From Candidatus Babelota bacterium (GTDB lineage Bacteria; Babelota; Babeliae; Babelales; Vermiphilaceae): a stretch of 64,000 nt of DNA. This document shows, one piece after another, positions 34,805-43,700 of this stretch. The stretch spans positions 62,001 to 126,000 of the forward strand of contig JAPLIS010000020.1 of the NCBI GenBank assembly GCA_026388985.1. The letters run 5' to 3'. The notes below the pieces were generated by a model that worked only from the letters and a program-made list of their open reading frames with translations, had not been told where the DNA came from and did no database searches. Position 1 is the stretch's first letter; each line of letters begins with the position of its first letter. Both the position numbers and the translations under genes were made by a program.

Positions 34805-37645
34805 CTAATTAGCTTCTTTTTCTTCTTGTTCTGGTTTTGTTTTTTCGGCAGCATTGTTAAGTAAGCTATTCGTAAACTCTTTAATCTTAAAATCTTCAAA
34901 CAAGTCTTTTAAGTCTTCGTAGTTTTTCTGTTGCTGTGGGGTTGCACCACTGTAGTTGTATTGTTCTAACATATCTTCAGGGGTTTGCCCATCTTTGTTT
35001 TTAATCGTTAAGTCTGGCTTCTTGTTTAATATTTCTTGAATTAATTCCAATTTTTGTTGTTTTTGCGCTGATCTTGCTTCTGTCGATCTTAGGATGAGAT
35101 GCAATGGTGTATCTCCTGTTTTGTTTGTAATATTTACTTGGGCGCCATGCGCTAAAAGTAACTGTGCTATTTTTGGATTGTGCTCGCTGCACGCTTGATG
35201 CAAAGGAGTGTTGCCTGTTTTTTCATCAATATAATTAATATTGGCCCCATTTTTAATTAAATATTGAGCGATTGCATCATGATCGCCTACTGGGCCAGCA
35301 GCAACGGCAAATAGCAGTTCATTAATAGTGGCTCCATACTCATTAATTAAGATTTCAGCAATTTCTACTCCTTCTTGCGGTTTGCGAGCATCAGCAAAAG
35401 CTGATAAAAGAAAGCCAGGGTCAGGAGTCTGTCCCAATTTGTTTTTAATGTCTGCTTTGGCTTGATATCGCAATAGCAAATATGCGATTTTTGGATTATT
35501 ATTGCGACATGCTTCATGCAAAGGAGTGTTGCCTGTTTTTTCATCAATATAATGAACGTCAGCTCCTTTTTGCAGTAAGAGTTCAGCAATTTTTTTTTTA
35601 TCACCGGGTTGACCAGCGACTACAAATAAAGCTGGATTTGATTGTGGGGTGAAGTAATTAATGTCTTTTGTTTTGTTTATTGCTTTTTTTATTGCATTAG
35701 TGTCTTTTTTTTCTGCAATAGCCTGAATAAGTTTTTCGCAACTTGCGCAAAAAAGCCAAGACTTTGTTTTATCTTTATCGTTGTTCGTATAATAGTAGGC
35801 ATAGAGGTCATCTAGTACCACGTCAAAAACGCCATCCATTGACTCGCTTACAATGGTAACATTATTAATTGTTTTTAATGCCTCGTTTTTTCCAAATTCT
35901 AAGCTCTCTATGTAAAATTCTTTTGTGCCTGCGTAGCCAGGCGTTATTTCAGTACTCACTTTAATGCCGGTAGCCAAGCTGCCAACAATATCTTTAATAT
36001 CAAACTCTTCTAGTTTTTTCCCCGGATACTTTACCCTTTTTAATGTGTGCTGCGCGTCTCCTGGCAGTAATGAAATAAATGGAGGCACTTGTGTAATACT
36101 GGAGTCAATTTCGATATCAAAAGGAATAGTTTCGGTTGCCAGCAGAATTGCTTTAGGCTCATACATTTGTTGATCAGTTCCCATGTATTTTTTAATAATC
36201 AAGGGTTGGGTGCGTGTAGAAGCCATAACTTTACCAATGCGAATCACTTGGTCATTAATAAGTGAGGTTTTTTTATGTCGCGAGTTTGCAGGGTTAACAT
36301 CTGTAATGGCAAACCAGGCAGGTGAATTGGCAGGGCGCATCTGTGGAATGCTATTTTGTATAAAGGTTTGAGTGTCATCTTTAATATGTGGAAATAAATA
36401 ACTAAGGAGTGCAAAATAGTTGTTTGGTTTTTCATTGAGAGCATTAATAAATTCTTTGTAATTGAGGTTTTTTTCAACTGTCACGATGACTGGGGCATCG
36501 GTTATTGCTCCAGTAATAATCGTGAATGGATACGTTTGAATGTCTGATTCTTTAGCATTAGCACTATCAGCAGCAGTAGAGCCATTAGCAGCAGCAGCTG
36601 GTTTTTTGTAATCTATATCAAAAGAGTATTTTAGATCACCATACACTTGACTTGCATTAAAACCAGCAGCATAACATGAAATATAAATAAATAGTTTTGT
36701 TTCTATTGTTTTAAGAAAATGTAAAAAGTTTTTAAATTCACTAAAAGACAGTCCTGCTATTGATTTTTTATATTCTCCATGATTTGTTAAAATAAATGCC
36801 CATTTTTTGTCATTGGTATACTTATCTGTCGCATTGTTAGTAAGCAATTGGCGAAATATTTTTATAAAATCACTCGCAGAAGTAGAATTGCCTTTTTCAT
36901 AAAGTTCTTTATAGTGCGGATATTTTTTTTCAGCCTCAATTATTAATGCGTCTTTTTTTTCTTTATTGTTAGCTATAAGCCCATAACCTTTTAGGTTAAA
37001 GTCTGTTGCCTTGCTTTGACTATCATGGGGAATTAAAAGATACATAGATTCAAGATCATATATTTCCCATTTTCTGGCATCAAAGGTTTCATATAATTGA
37101 TATTGAACTCTATTAATTACCTGACTGTGGTTTCCATTTGGGTTAAAGATATGACTAAGCAGTGATCCTGTTATGAGAATTGGCCCAGCGTTTTGAAATA
37201 GTGCTATCATAGCGTTTAATGTCATGCCAAACGATCCTCCACCAATTTCTTGTGTGCCATTATATATAAGTAAAGTTCTCATGTTAGTTTGATTTTTTAG
37301 AAGTGCAGCGTTATAATCGGCCGTCAGTTGTTCAGCGTCCTCTTTTTCTTCTTCCTGTTCTTTTTTTTCTTCGGGTTTTGTTTTTTTAGAGGCGTTTGTG
37401 ATTAAGCTACGTGTAAATATTTTAATCTGGTTATCTTCTTGTTTGTTTTCTTGTTTGTTTTTTTGATAGCTTTTATATATTACATCGCCTATTTCGTTAA
37501 AAGTTTTATTGTAAGGTTGCTCTGCTTGATCTGCTTGTGCAGCAGCAGCACCCTTAATCTCCTCTTCTACTTGCGCGGGATAGATCATTGTATTAGAAAA
37601 AATAAAACTAATTATCACCATCAAAGACATTGTTTTTTTATTCAT
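34805..37645 (-). CDS. Exported clan-CD-protease-like protein with ankyrin repeats
   Basis: 946 residues from ATG at 37645 (a TTG three codons earlier is possible); signal peptide about 1-24 (VIISFIFSNTMIYPA). Residues 125-330 look like a caspase/legumain-type fold: LLIYNG, the His motif FILTNHGE (H289) and, 35 residues later, IYISCYAAG (C324), each after a beta-strand. This is the clan CD His-Cys dyad; assignment to a known family is not possible by eye. Residues about 650-890 are ankyrin repeats (GNTPLHEACRNNNPKIAYLLL, GNTPLHQACSEHNPKIAQLLL). The N-terminal segment IKIFTRSLITNASKKTKPE recurs near the C-terminus as IKEFTNSLLNNAAEKTKPE. Probably co-transcribed with the small exported protein upstream (46 nt). 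Confidence 0.7.
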   Translation of the reverse strand: MNKKTMSLMVIISFIFSNTMIYPAQVEEEIKGAAAAQADQAEQPYNKTFNEIGDVIYKSYQKNKQENKQEDNQIKIFTRSLITNASKKTKPEEKKEQEEEKEDAEQLTADYNAALLKNQTNMRTLLIYNGTQEIGGGSFGMTLNAMIALFQNAGPILITGSLLSHIFNPNGNHSQVINRVQYQLYETFDARKWEIYDLESMYLLIPHDSQSKATDFNLKGYGLIANNKEKKDALIIEAEKKYPHYKELYEKGNSTSASDFIKIFRQLLTNNATDKYTNDKKWAFILTNHGEYKKSIAGLSFSEFKNFLHFLKTIETKLFIYISCYAAGFNASQVYGDLKYSFDIDYKKPAAAANGSTAADSANAKESDIQTYPFTIITGAITDAPVIVTVEKNLNYKEFINALNEKPNNYFALLSYLFPHIKDDTQTFIQNSIPQMRPANSPAWFAITDVNPANSRHKKTSLINDQVIRIGKVMASTRTQPLIIKKYMGTDQQMYEPKAILLATETIPFDIEIDSSITQVPPFISLLPGDAQHTLKRVKYPGKKLEEFDIKDIVGSLATGIKVSTEITPGYAGTKEFYIESLEFGKNEALKTINNVTIVSESMDGVFDVVLDDLYAYYYTNNDKDKTKSWLFCASCEKLIQAIAEKKDTNAIKKAINKTKDINYFTPQSNPALFVVAGQPGDKKKIAELLLQKGADVHYIDEKTGNTPLHEACRNNNPKIAYLLLRYQAKADIKNKLGQTPDPGFLLSAFADARKPQEGVEIAEILINEYGATINELLFAVAAGPVGDHDAIAQYLIKNGANINYIDEKTGNTPLHQACSEHNPKIAQLLLAHGAQVNITNKTGDTPLHLILRSTEARSAQKQQKLELIQEILNKKPDLTIKNKDGQTPEDMLEQYNYSGATPQQQKNYEDLKDLFEDFKIKEFTNSLLNNAAEKTKPEQEEKEAN

Positions 37646-37691
37646 AATTTGCAAGTCCCCACTTTTTATATGTGTTTGTTACATTTGCTTG

Positions 37692-38057
37692 TTATATTTG
37701 TTTGATCATATTTACTTCAAAAAGAGTAGTGTCTATCTTTTTTGGTATATCTGTTGCTTTTATCTCTATTTTTTTACCCATAGAGCACGCTGTTTGCATA
37801 ATGGTACATAGCAAAGTCGATATGCCAGATCTATTTTGTGTGTATACGTCAAAATGAGCGTGTTTTGTATCATCTCCAAATAGGCGTGTTTCATTTTGAG
37901 CAATAATTATTTTTTGAGGCGCCGGTGAGTCTTGTTTTATTTGAACTATTATTAGATCGCTAGTGTCATTGGTTAAATGAATAGTACAAGCTTTTAGGCC
38001 TATATTGATCAAGCTTGCAGCAGTGAGCATGATTGTTAGAAATAATTTTTTCTTCAT
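37692..38057 (-). CDS. Small exported protein of unknown function
   Basis: 121 residues; GGAG 5 nt before ATG; signal peptide MKKKLFLTIMLTAASLINIGLKA. The mature 97 residues look like an all-beta domain (TIHLTNDTSDLIIVQI, HFDVYT) with two or three Cys that could form a disulfide. No family recognised. Directly upstream of the clan-CD-ankyrin gene on the same strand; a partner or chaperone of it is a speculation. Confidence 0.65.
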   Translation of the reverse strand: MKKKLFLTIMLTAASLINIGLKACTIHLTNDTSDLIIVQIKQDSPAPQKIIIAQNETRLFGDDTKHAHFDVYTQNRSGISTLLCTIMQTACSMGKKIEIKATDIPKKIDTTLFEVNMIKQI

Positions 38058-38170
38058 TTTAGTCTCCTTTTTGGACTGAGTAATGGTTAAGAATATGATC
38101 TTCTATCTCTTTTAGATTACTCAAAAACAGATTCAGGTTGCAATATATTTATGTTTTATTGCAAATATAA

Positions 38171-38198
38171 TTGACTTTTTTTTTATTTTTTATAGAAT
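38171..38198 (+). promoter_or_regulatory. Probable promoter of the His-rich/AAP-tract gene
   Basis: TTGACT (38171-38176), 16-nt spacer, TAGAAT (38193-38198), 60 nt before the ATG. Confidence 0.5.
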
Positions 38199-38258
38199 GA
38201 TAAAGAGAAAAAGTAGATAGAAATGGCACAAAATAATGGGTTATCTGGGGGGAATATC

Positions 38259-39599
38259 ATGATCAAAGAATATATAAAAAGCGTTTTTAGGAGTGTTTTT
38301 AACCCTCTAGGCGCTGTTTCAAAGGTAATGCTGTTGGTAACAGCAGGAGGGACTTGTTTGTTGTTAGCAGGCATAGCTCTTTGTTACAGGGGAGGTGTTT
38401 CTAGTACAACGCCTGTGTCTGAATTTAAGCGGCCAGAGAGTAGCGTTAAAGATCAATCAACTAAAAATGGTCGGGATAGAGTGGGTATTAAGCGGGTTAA
38501 ACCAAAGCCTGTTCTAGATAAGCCTGTATTCTATATGGAAAGATTTCCTGAGGGGGTAAATGTGGCTGTATATCTGCAAGTAAAGCCTAAAAAAAGACCA
38601 GTTTTGGCTGCCGGCGAGGCCCGCACTAAAAATAATGATCAACAAAAGAATGACAGTAAAGCAAAAGAGCTTGATTCTGATAAAATGGCACACGTAGATC
38701 GAGATTCATTTTTTAGTGGTTCGCGACCAAAAGAAACATATGGTGCCCTTAAGCAAACGCCGCTTTATCAGGATGAACGCTCATCTACCTATTCGGGTAA
38801 TAGTTATCCTGGCGCCGGTTCATATCAGCAGCCACGGCATCAAACATCTTCATATGGACAAGATAGGGGGAGTAGGCATGCATCATCATCTGATGGCCAT
38901 AGTCATTCTGAAGAAAGAGAATCTGGTTCTGCTTCTGGTGGGCATACAGCCCAATCGCGTTCTTCTACGGGAGAAAAAGATCATGGGCATGATCATACGC
39001 AAAAAGTACAAGTACCTGAAAAAGTTGTCGACACTAGTCATAATCATGGGGTGGATGATCAGCTTAAGTCTAGAAAAAATCGTACATCTCATAGTAGTAG
39101 AGGCAAGATAAGTCCTGCAGCTCAACCAGATGGGTCTATCGACTCTCAGGAGCAGACTTTAGATGGCCAAGAGGGAGATGGCATAGAAGGGCTGACAGAG
39201 GGTCGGGCATGGAAGGAGTTGTTTCAAGATGCGTGGGGATGGTTAAGCCACGTAGCTGATAATCCGCAGGAGATAATGAGGGTGGTGGCCGGATTGGCGC
39301 AATTAAAGGGGATGTTTGATACTGCAAAGGGAGCATTTGATGCAGTAGCCAGCACTGGACCCGGGCAAGCAGTAAAGAGTGTGGTTAGCGATATCTGGTC
39401 CCAATTTAAGGGCTTATTTGGGGGTGATCAAGCAGCGCCAGCAGCACCAGCAGCACCAGCAGCACCAGCAGCACCAGCAGCACCAGCAGCACCAGCAGCA
39501 CCAATAGCAGCAGCACCAGCAGCACCAATAGCAGCAGCACCAGCAGCACCAATAGCAGCAGCACCAGCAGCACCAGCACCAGCAGCACCAGCACCTTAA
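38259..39599 (+). CDS. Membrane-anchored His-rich protein with Ala-Ala-Pro tail
   Basis: 446 residues from ATG at 38259, which has GGGGGGAA upstream; an in-frame ATG lies 12 codons earlier. One membrane segment near 22-42 (VMLLVTAGGTCLLLAGIALCY), then a long, polar, probably disordered region rich in Ser, His, Gly, Lys (about 170-310; DGHSHSEE, DHGHDHTQ), which might bind metal. A short structured helix-rich part (about 325-390: AWKELFQDAWGWLSHVAD) follows, then a low-complexity Ala/Pro tract to the stop. No family recognised. Own promoter and terminator. Confidence 0.7.
   Translation: MIKEYIKSVFRSVFNPLGAVSKVMLLVTAGGTCLLLAGIALCYRGGVSSTTPVSEFKRPESSVKDQSTKNGRDRVGIKRVKPKPVLDKPVFYMERFPEGVNVAVYLQVKPKKRPVLAAGEARTKNNDQQKNDSKAKELDSDKMAHVDRDSFFSGSRPKETYGALKQTPLYQDERSSTYSGNSYPGAGSYQQPRHQTSSYGQDRGSRHASSSDGHSHSEERESGSASGGHTAQSRSSTGEKDHGHDHTQKVQVPEKVVDTSHNHGVDDQLKSRKNRTSHSSRGKISPAAQPDGSIDSQEQTLDGQEGDGIEGLTEGRAWKELFQDAWGWLSHVADNPQEIMRVVAGLAQLKGMFDTAKGAFDAVASTGPGQAVKSVVSDIWSQFKGLFGGDQAAPAAPAAPAAPAAPAAPAAPAAPIAAAPAAPIAAAPAAPIAAAPAAPAPAAPAP
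39432..39596 (+). repeat. GCACCAGCA-type 9-bp repeat coding Ala-Ala-Pro
   Basis: About 165 bp of 9-bp units (AAP) followed by three longer units containing CCAATAGCAGCAGCA (PIAAA). Every unit is a multiple of 3, so slippage would change length without breaking the frame. Confidence 0.9.
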
Positions 39600-39623
39600 A
39601 CCTAAAAATATAAACTACAAAAC

Positions 39624-39655
39624 AAAGCCCTGGATTTTAAAGCCGGGGCTTTTTA
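39624..39655. terminator. Terminator between convergent genes
   Basis: Stem AAAGCCCTGG/CCGGGGCTTT (one wobble pair) with TTTTT on the plus side; also usable by galE on the minus side. Confidence 0.8.
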
Positions 39656-40618
39656 ATGCTTAAATGCATGCGCACTGCGAATAATAAAGGCAATGTCAGA
39701 ATAAAGAGGCGTCCATTTTAAGATATCCCGGGCGCGTGTGGGATCAGCAACAAGAAAAGGGGGGTCGCCAGCACGTTGTGGTTTTTCTATCACAATCATT
39801 TTAGTTTTGGTAACTTCTTGAGCTGTGGTGATTATCTGTTTTACTGAAAATCCATTTCCCGTTCCTAAGTTAAAAAAGTCAGAAGGGAGGTTGGCGTCAA
39901 GATGTTGTAATGCTTTAAAGTGCGCATCAGCAATATCTCTGACATGTACAAAGTCGCGTACACAGCTACCATCAGGTGTAGGGTGTTGTGTACCTAAAAT
40001 ATAAAATGGTTCTTGTGTATAAAGAGCGTGTAGTGCAAGAGGAATAAGGTGAGTTTCTGGTGCGTGCATTTCTCCTAAGCCTTGTTCGGGGTAGGCACCA
40101 GCAGCATTAAAATAACGTAAGGCAACAAATTCTAATCCATAAGCGTTATGGGCATCTTGCAGTATTTGTTCTACCATTAGTTTAGTACGGCCATAGGGGC
40201 TAATAGGGTTTGTTGGGTGATTGTCCGTAATAGGGATTTCTTGGGGAATACCATAGACGGCGCAGCTTGAAGAAAAAATAATTTTATTAACATTATTGGC
40301 AAGCATACACTGCAATAAAGTAATGGTTTTGCTGACATTGTTATCATAAAAGGCAAGAGGGTCTATCACGGAAATACCCACTTCTATAGATGCAGCACAA
40401 TGAATTACTGCACAAATAGTGTGGTTGGTAAAAATGGTGTTTAGTAGTTGTTTGTCGCCATAATCACCACGAATTACGGTTGCCCACAGATGTTCAAATG
40501 GCTGATTGTGCACAAAGTTGTCTAAAATAATGATTGAGTAACCTTGTTGAGCCATAAGAAAACTTATGTGTGACCCAATATACCCCGCCCCACCAGTAAT
40601 CAATAATGTTTTATGCAT
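39653..40618 (-). CDS. galE: UDP-glucose 4-epimerase
   Basis: Interconverts UDP-glucose and UDP-galactose for surface polysaccharides. The 321 residues are a short-chain dehydrogenase fold: NAD motif TGGAGYIGSH (8-17), SSSCAVYG with the catalytic Ser, and YGRTK (YxxxK). FNLGTGNGFSVKQII and the substrate loop VRDFVHVRDIADAH are typical GalE segments. The last residues contact the terminator. It is the only sugar-nucleotide gene in the window. Confidence 0.93.
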   Translation of the reverse strand: MHKTLLITGGAGYIGSHISFLMAQQGYSIIILDNFVHNQPFEHLWATVIRGDYGDKQLLNTIFTNHTICAVIHCAASIEVGISVIDPLAFYDNNVSKTITLLQCMLANNVNKIIFSSSCAVYGIPQEIPITDNHPTNPISPYGRTKLMVEQILQDAHNAYGLEFVALRYFNAAGAYPEQGLGEMHAPETHLIPLALHALYTQEPFYILGTQHPTPDGSCVRDFVHVRDIADAHFKALQHLDANLPSDFFNLGTGNGFSVKQIITTAQEVTKTKMIVIEKPQRAGDPPFLVADPTRARDILKWTPLYSDIAFIIRSAHAFKH

Positions 40619-40699
40619 TGTCTATCTTTATGTGTTTATATTTTATTGTTGAGTATTATTTGTGCATTTATATATGCCTGTGCTTTGCCCGTACAGTGT

Positions 40700-40728
40700 A
40701 TAATACCTTTGTGAATCGTAACAATCAA
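40700..40728 (-). promoter_or_regulatory. Probable promoter of galE
   Basis: Minus-strand TTGATT, 17-nt spacer, TATTAT, about 80 nt upstream of the galE ATG and directly after the preceding hairpin. Confidence 0.5.
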
Positions 40729-40749
40729 GGGGGGGCACTAATGCCCCCC
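40729..40749 (-). terminator. GC-rich hairpin after the coiled-coil gene
   Basis: GGGGGGCA/TGCCCCCC with a 4-nt loop. No real T run follows on the minus strand, so it could be a terminator or an RNA-stabilising hairpin. Confidence 0.45.
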
Positions 40750-40797
40750 AGCAATGTCTATGCTATTTTGTAAGATTTATTTTATTCTTTTCTATCT

Positions 40798-43700
40798 TTA
40801 TTCGCCGGCCGCCTTTTCTAATATTGCGTTTAATGCTGTTTTATCAAGCATTTTGCCGTCTTCAACTTGACTATTTATTTCGGCTATAACTCTTTTTAGC
40901 ATTTCAGTAGCAGCCTCGCTATCGCTAATTTTTTTTTGTAGTTTACCAACTTCAGCCATCAATTCAGTGCTATCGCTAATTTTTTCTTGTAGTCTACCAA
41001 CTTCAGCCATCAATTCAGTTCTTTTTTTGTCTTGAAGTTGAAAGTCTTCTTCTTTACGGGTAAGCTTGGCGATCTGAGCCTTTAATTTTTCAATTGTGGC
41101 TTGTGGATCGTTATTGGCAATTGTCGCTTTTAGTCTATCAACTTCAGCCATCAATTCAGTTCTTTTTTGGTCTTGAAGTTGAAAGTCGTCTTCTTTACGG
41201 GTAAGCTCGGCGATCTGAACGTTTAATCTTTCAATTTCTCGGTTTTCGGCTTGTTCTTGCTCTGCTTTTTGAGCAGCTAACGCTCTAGTGTAGCTTTCTT
41301 TTAGCTGTGCAAGATTCGCAGAATGCTCGTTCTGTTTTTTTTCTGCTTCTTGCAGGGCGCGGCTAGCTTCTCTCTGCATTTTTGCCCTTTCCGCAGACAT
41401 TTCTTTTATAATATTTGCACGTATCTGTTCTTCCATGCTGGCTCGTTCGTCTTCACTCATTCCTGCGGGTTTCTGACGACTTTGCTCGTCTCTTTGAGCA
41501 GCTAACGCTCTAGTGTATTCTTCTGTTAGCCCTTCAATCCGGGCCTTGAGTTGTTCGTTTTCTGCTTGCATAGCACGGCTACTTTCTCTCGGTGTTCTTG
41601 GTTGTTGCGCAGCCATTTCTTGCTCAATCTCTGCACGTATCTCTTGTCTCATTTTGGCTCGTTCGGATTCGCTTATTCCTGCCGAGACATTACCTTGTTT
41701 TTGTGAAATCTGGCGGGTTAGCGCTGCTATTTGTGATACTAGTTCTTGATTACGTTCTTGAAGCTTTTGAATTTCTTCTTTGAGGGATTCTTTAACAATG
41801 CCAGTCAAGCGAGGTTTGGGAGGCATTGTTACTGCTGCTTCTGGAAGACGACTCCTTAATCGTTCTATTTCTATTTGTAAACGACTGATCTCATTTTCTT
41901 TTGCCTCATTTTCCAGGGATTGTTTTTCAATCTCAGCAATAGCTGCCATGTTCACTTCTTGGCTCCTGTCAGCGGCCTTATTCATTCGTGTAGAAACTAA
42001 CTGAAGATTTGTATTGAGTTTGCTAATTTCAGCATTAGCTGTTAGTAGTTCTTGTTGTAAGCCTTTTTGAGATTGACTCAGCGTTTGTATTTTTCCTGCT
42101 TGTGTATGATTGGCTATCTTCATTTCTGCAATCTTAGCTTGCAGTGTCGCTATTTGTGCATTTTGGTCTTGTATGCTTTGTTGAGCTTCTTGTTGAGCAA
42201 CGAGTTTGGCTTGTAATTCAGCCATTTCCTTGGCATGTTTAGCATTTAACTCTTGAGCCATATTTGCTTGCATTGCATTGATGCTTTTTCCTTCTTTTTC
42301 TTTTTGGAGAGCAAGCGCTCTTAGTGCTTGCTCTTTTTCAGTATTAGCTGTTTGCGCTAGTTGCTGTGCTTGTTCAAGTTGTTCTTGTAATTTCTGTGCA
42401 TCCTGTAACTCTCGTTGCGTCTGTGCGATCCATTCTGAGTTGCTTTGTTTTTCTTTCTCAACATTTGCTTTTTCCCGAGCAAGCTCTGCTGTTAATCGTG
42501 CTATTTGTTCGCTATTGTTTCCTGCTTGAGCAAGCTCGTCTTTTAGACTATTTATAATTTGAGCGTTTTTAGTATTGACATGATTGGCGATCGTGAGCTG
42601 TTGGCGTATATCCATAATCTCACTGTTTTTAATTTTGTTCGCTTGTAGTTCTTCCTGCATCATCATAAGCCCATTCACGCCGCCTACACTTTCATACTTT
42701 TGCAGTTCATTGTTTATTCTCTTTAATTCTTCTCTAACTGCATTATGCCCCTTTTCTTGTGCGGCTAATGCTTGTTGCAATCTTTGATTCTCAGTTTTTA
42801 TTGCTTCAGCCTTAGCAGATCTCTCTCGTGCAGCTGTAAGCTCAGCTTGCATGGCCGCCATTCTTTGTCCTAGGTTTTGTGCAGCTTGAACTTGAGCTTT
42901 TAATCGGGCGATTTCTGCGGCTTGACCTACTGCAGCTTCTGTAGCTTGACGAGCTTTTTGCGCCTCACTGAGTTGTTGTTGTTGCATAGCAGCAACGCGT
43001 TCACCCAACTGCTCATTTTCTGCTAGTCGAGCTTCTTGTTGAGCGTTTAATCGTGTCATTTGTTCTTGTTGAGCGGCTTGTGCAGCTTTGGCGGTCTCTG
43101 CAGCCTCTTGCGCCTGTCGAAGTTGTTGTTGCAGAACAGCAATCTGTTCTCCCAACTGTCTATTGTTTGCTATTTGAGCTTGTAATTGAGTGATTTCTGC
43201 TGCTTGACGAGCTGCGGCAGCTGCTGCAGCTTGATGAGCTTGTTGCGCCTCACTGAATTGTTGTTGTATTGCAGAGAGCCGTTTTCGTAATTGTTCATTT
43301 TCTTCTTGTTGAACTGCTCTAGATGCGGCCTCTCTAGCAGCAGCTTCAGCTCTAGCTTTTAAAGCGCTTAATTCTTTTTCCTGCGCTTGTAAACGAGCGC
43401 TCTGTTCTTGTAATTGGGCGCGAGCTGCAAGGGCTGCTTGTTCTTTTTCTCTAGCGCTTTCCAAGCCGCGTGCAGCTTCCCTTTCCCGCTCAAGCGCTCT
43501 TGCTATAGCCTGTTTAGATCCAGCTTGTGCGCTTGCTATAGCCTCTCGTGCAGCTGTAAGCTCAGCTTGCAGGGCCGCCATTCTTTGTTCTTGGTTTTGT
43601 ACAGCTCTAGCTTGAGCTTGTGATTTTTCTAAGTCTGCCCTTAACTGCCTATTTTCTTGAGTTGCCCGAGCCATTTCATCTCTACTTTGTTCGGCTGCAG

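Noticed and set aside
39432-39596. Repeat tract as a CRISPR array
   Set aside because: Units are 9 bp and contiguous with no spacers, and they code Ala-Ala-Pro in frame.
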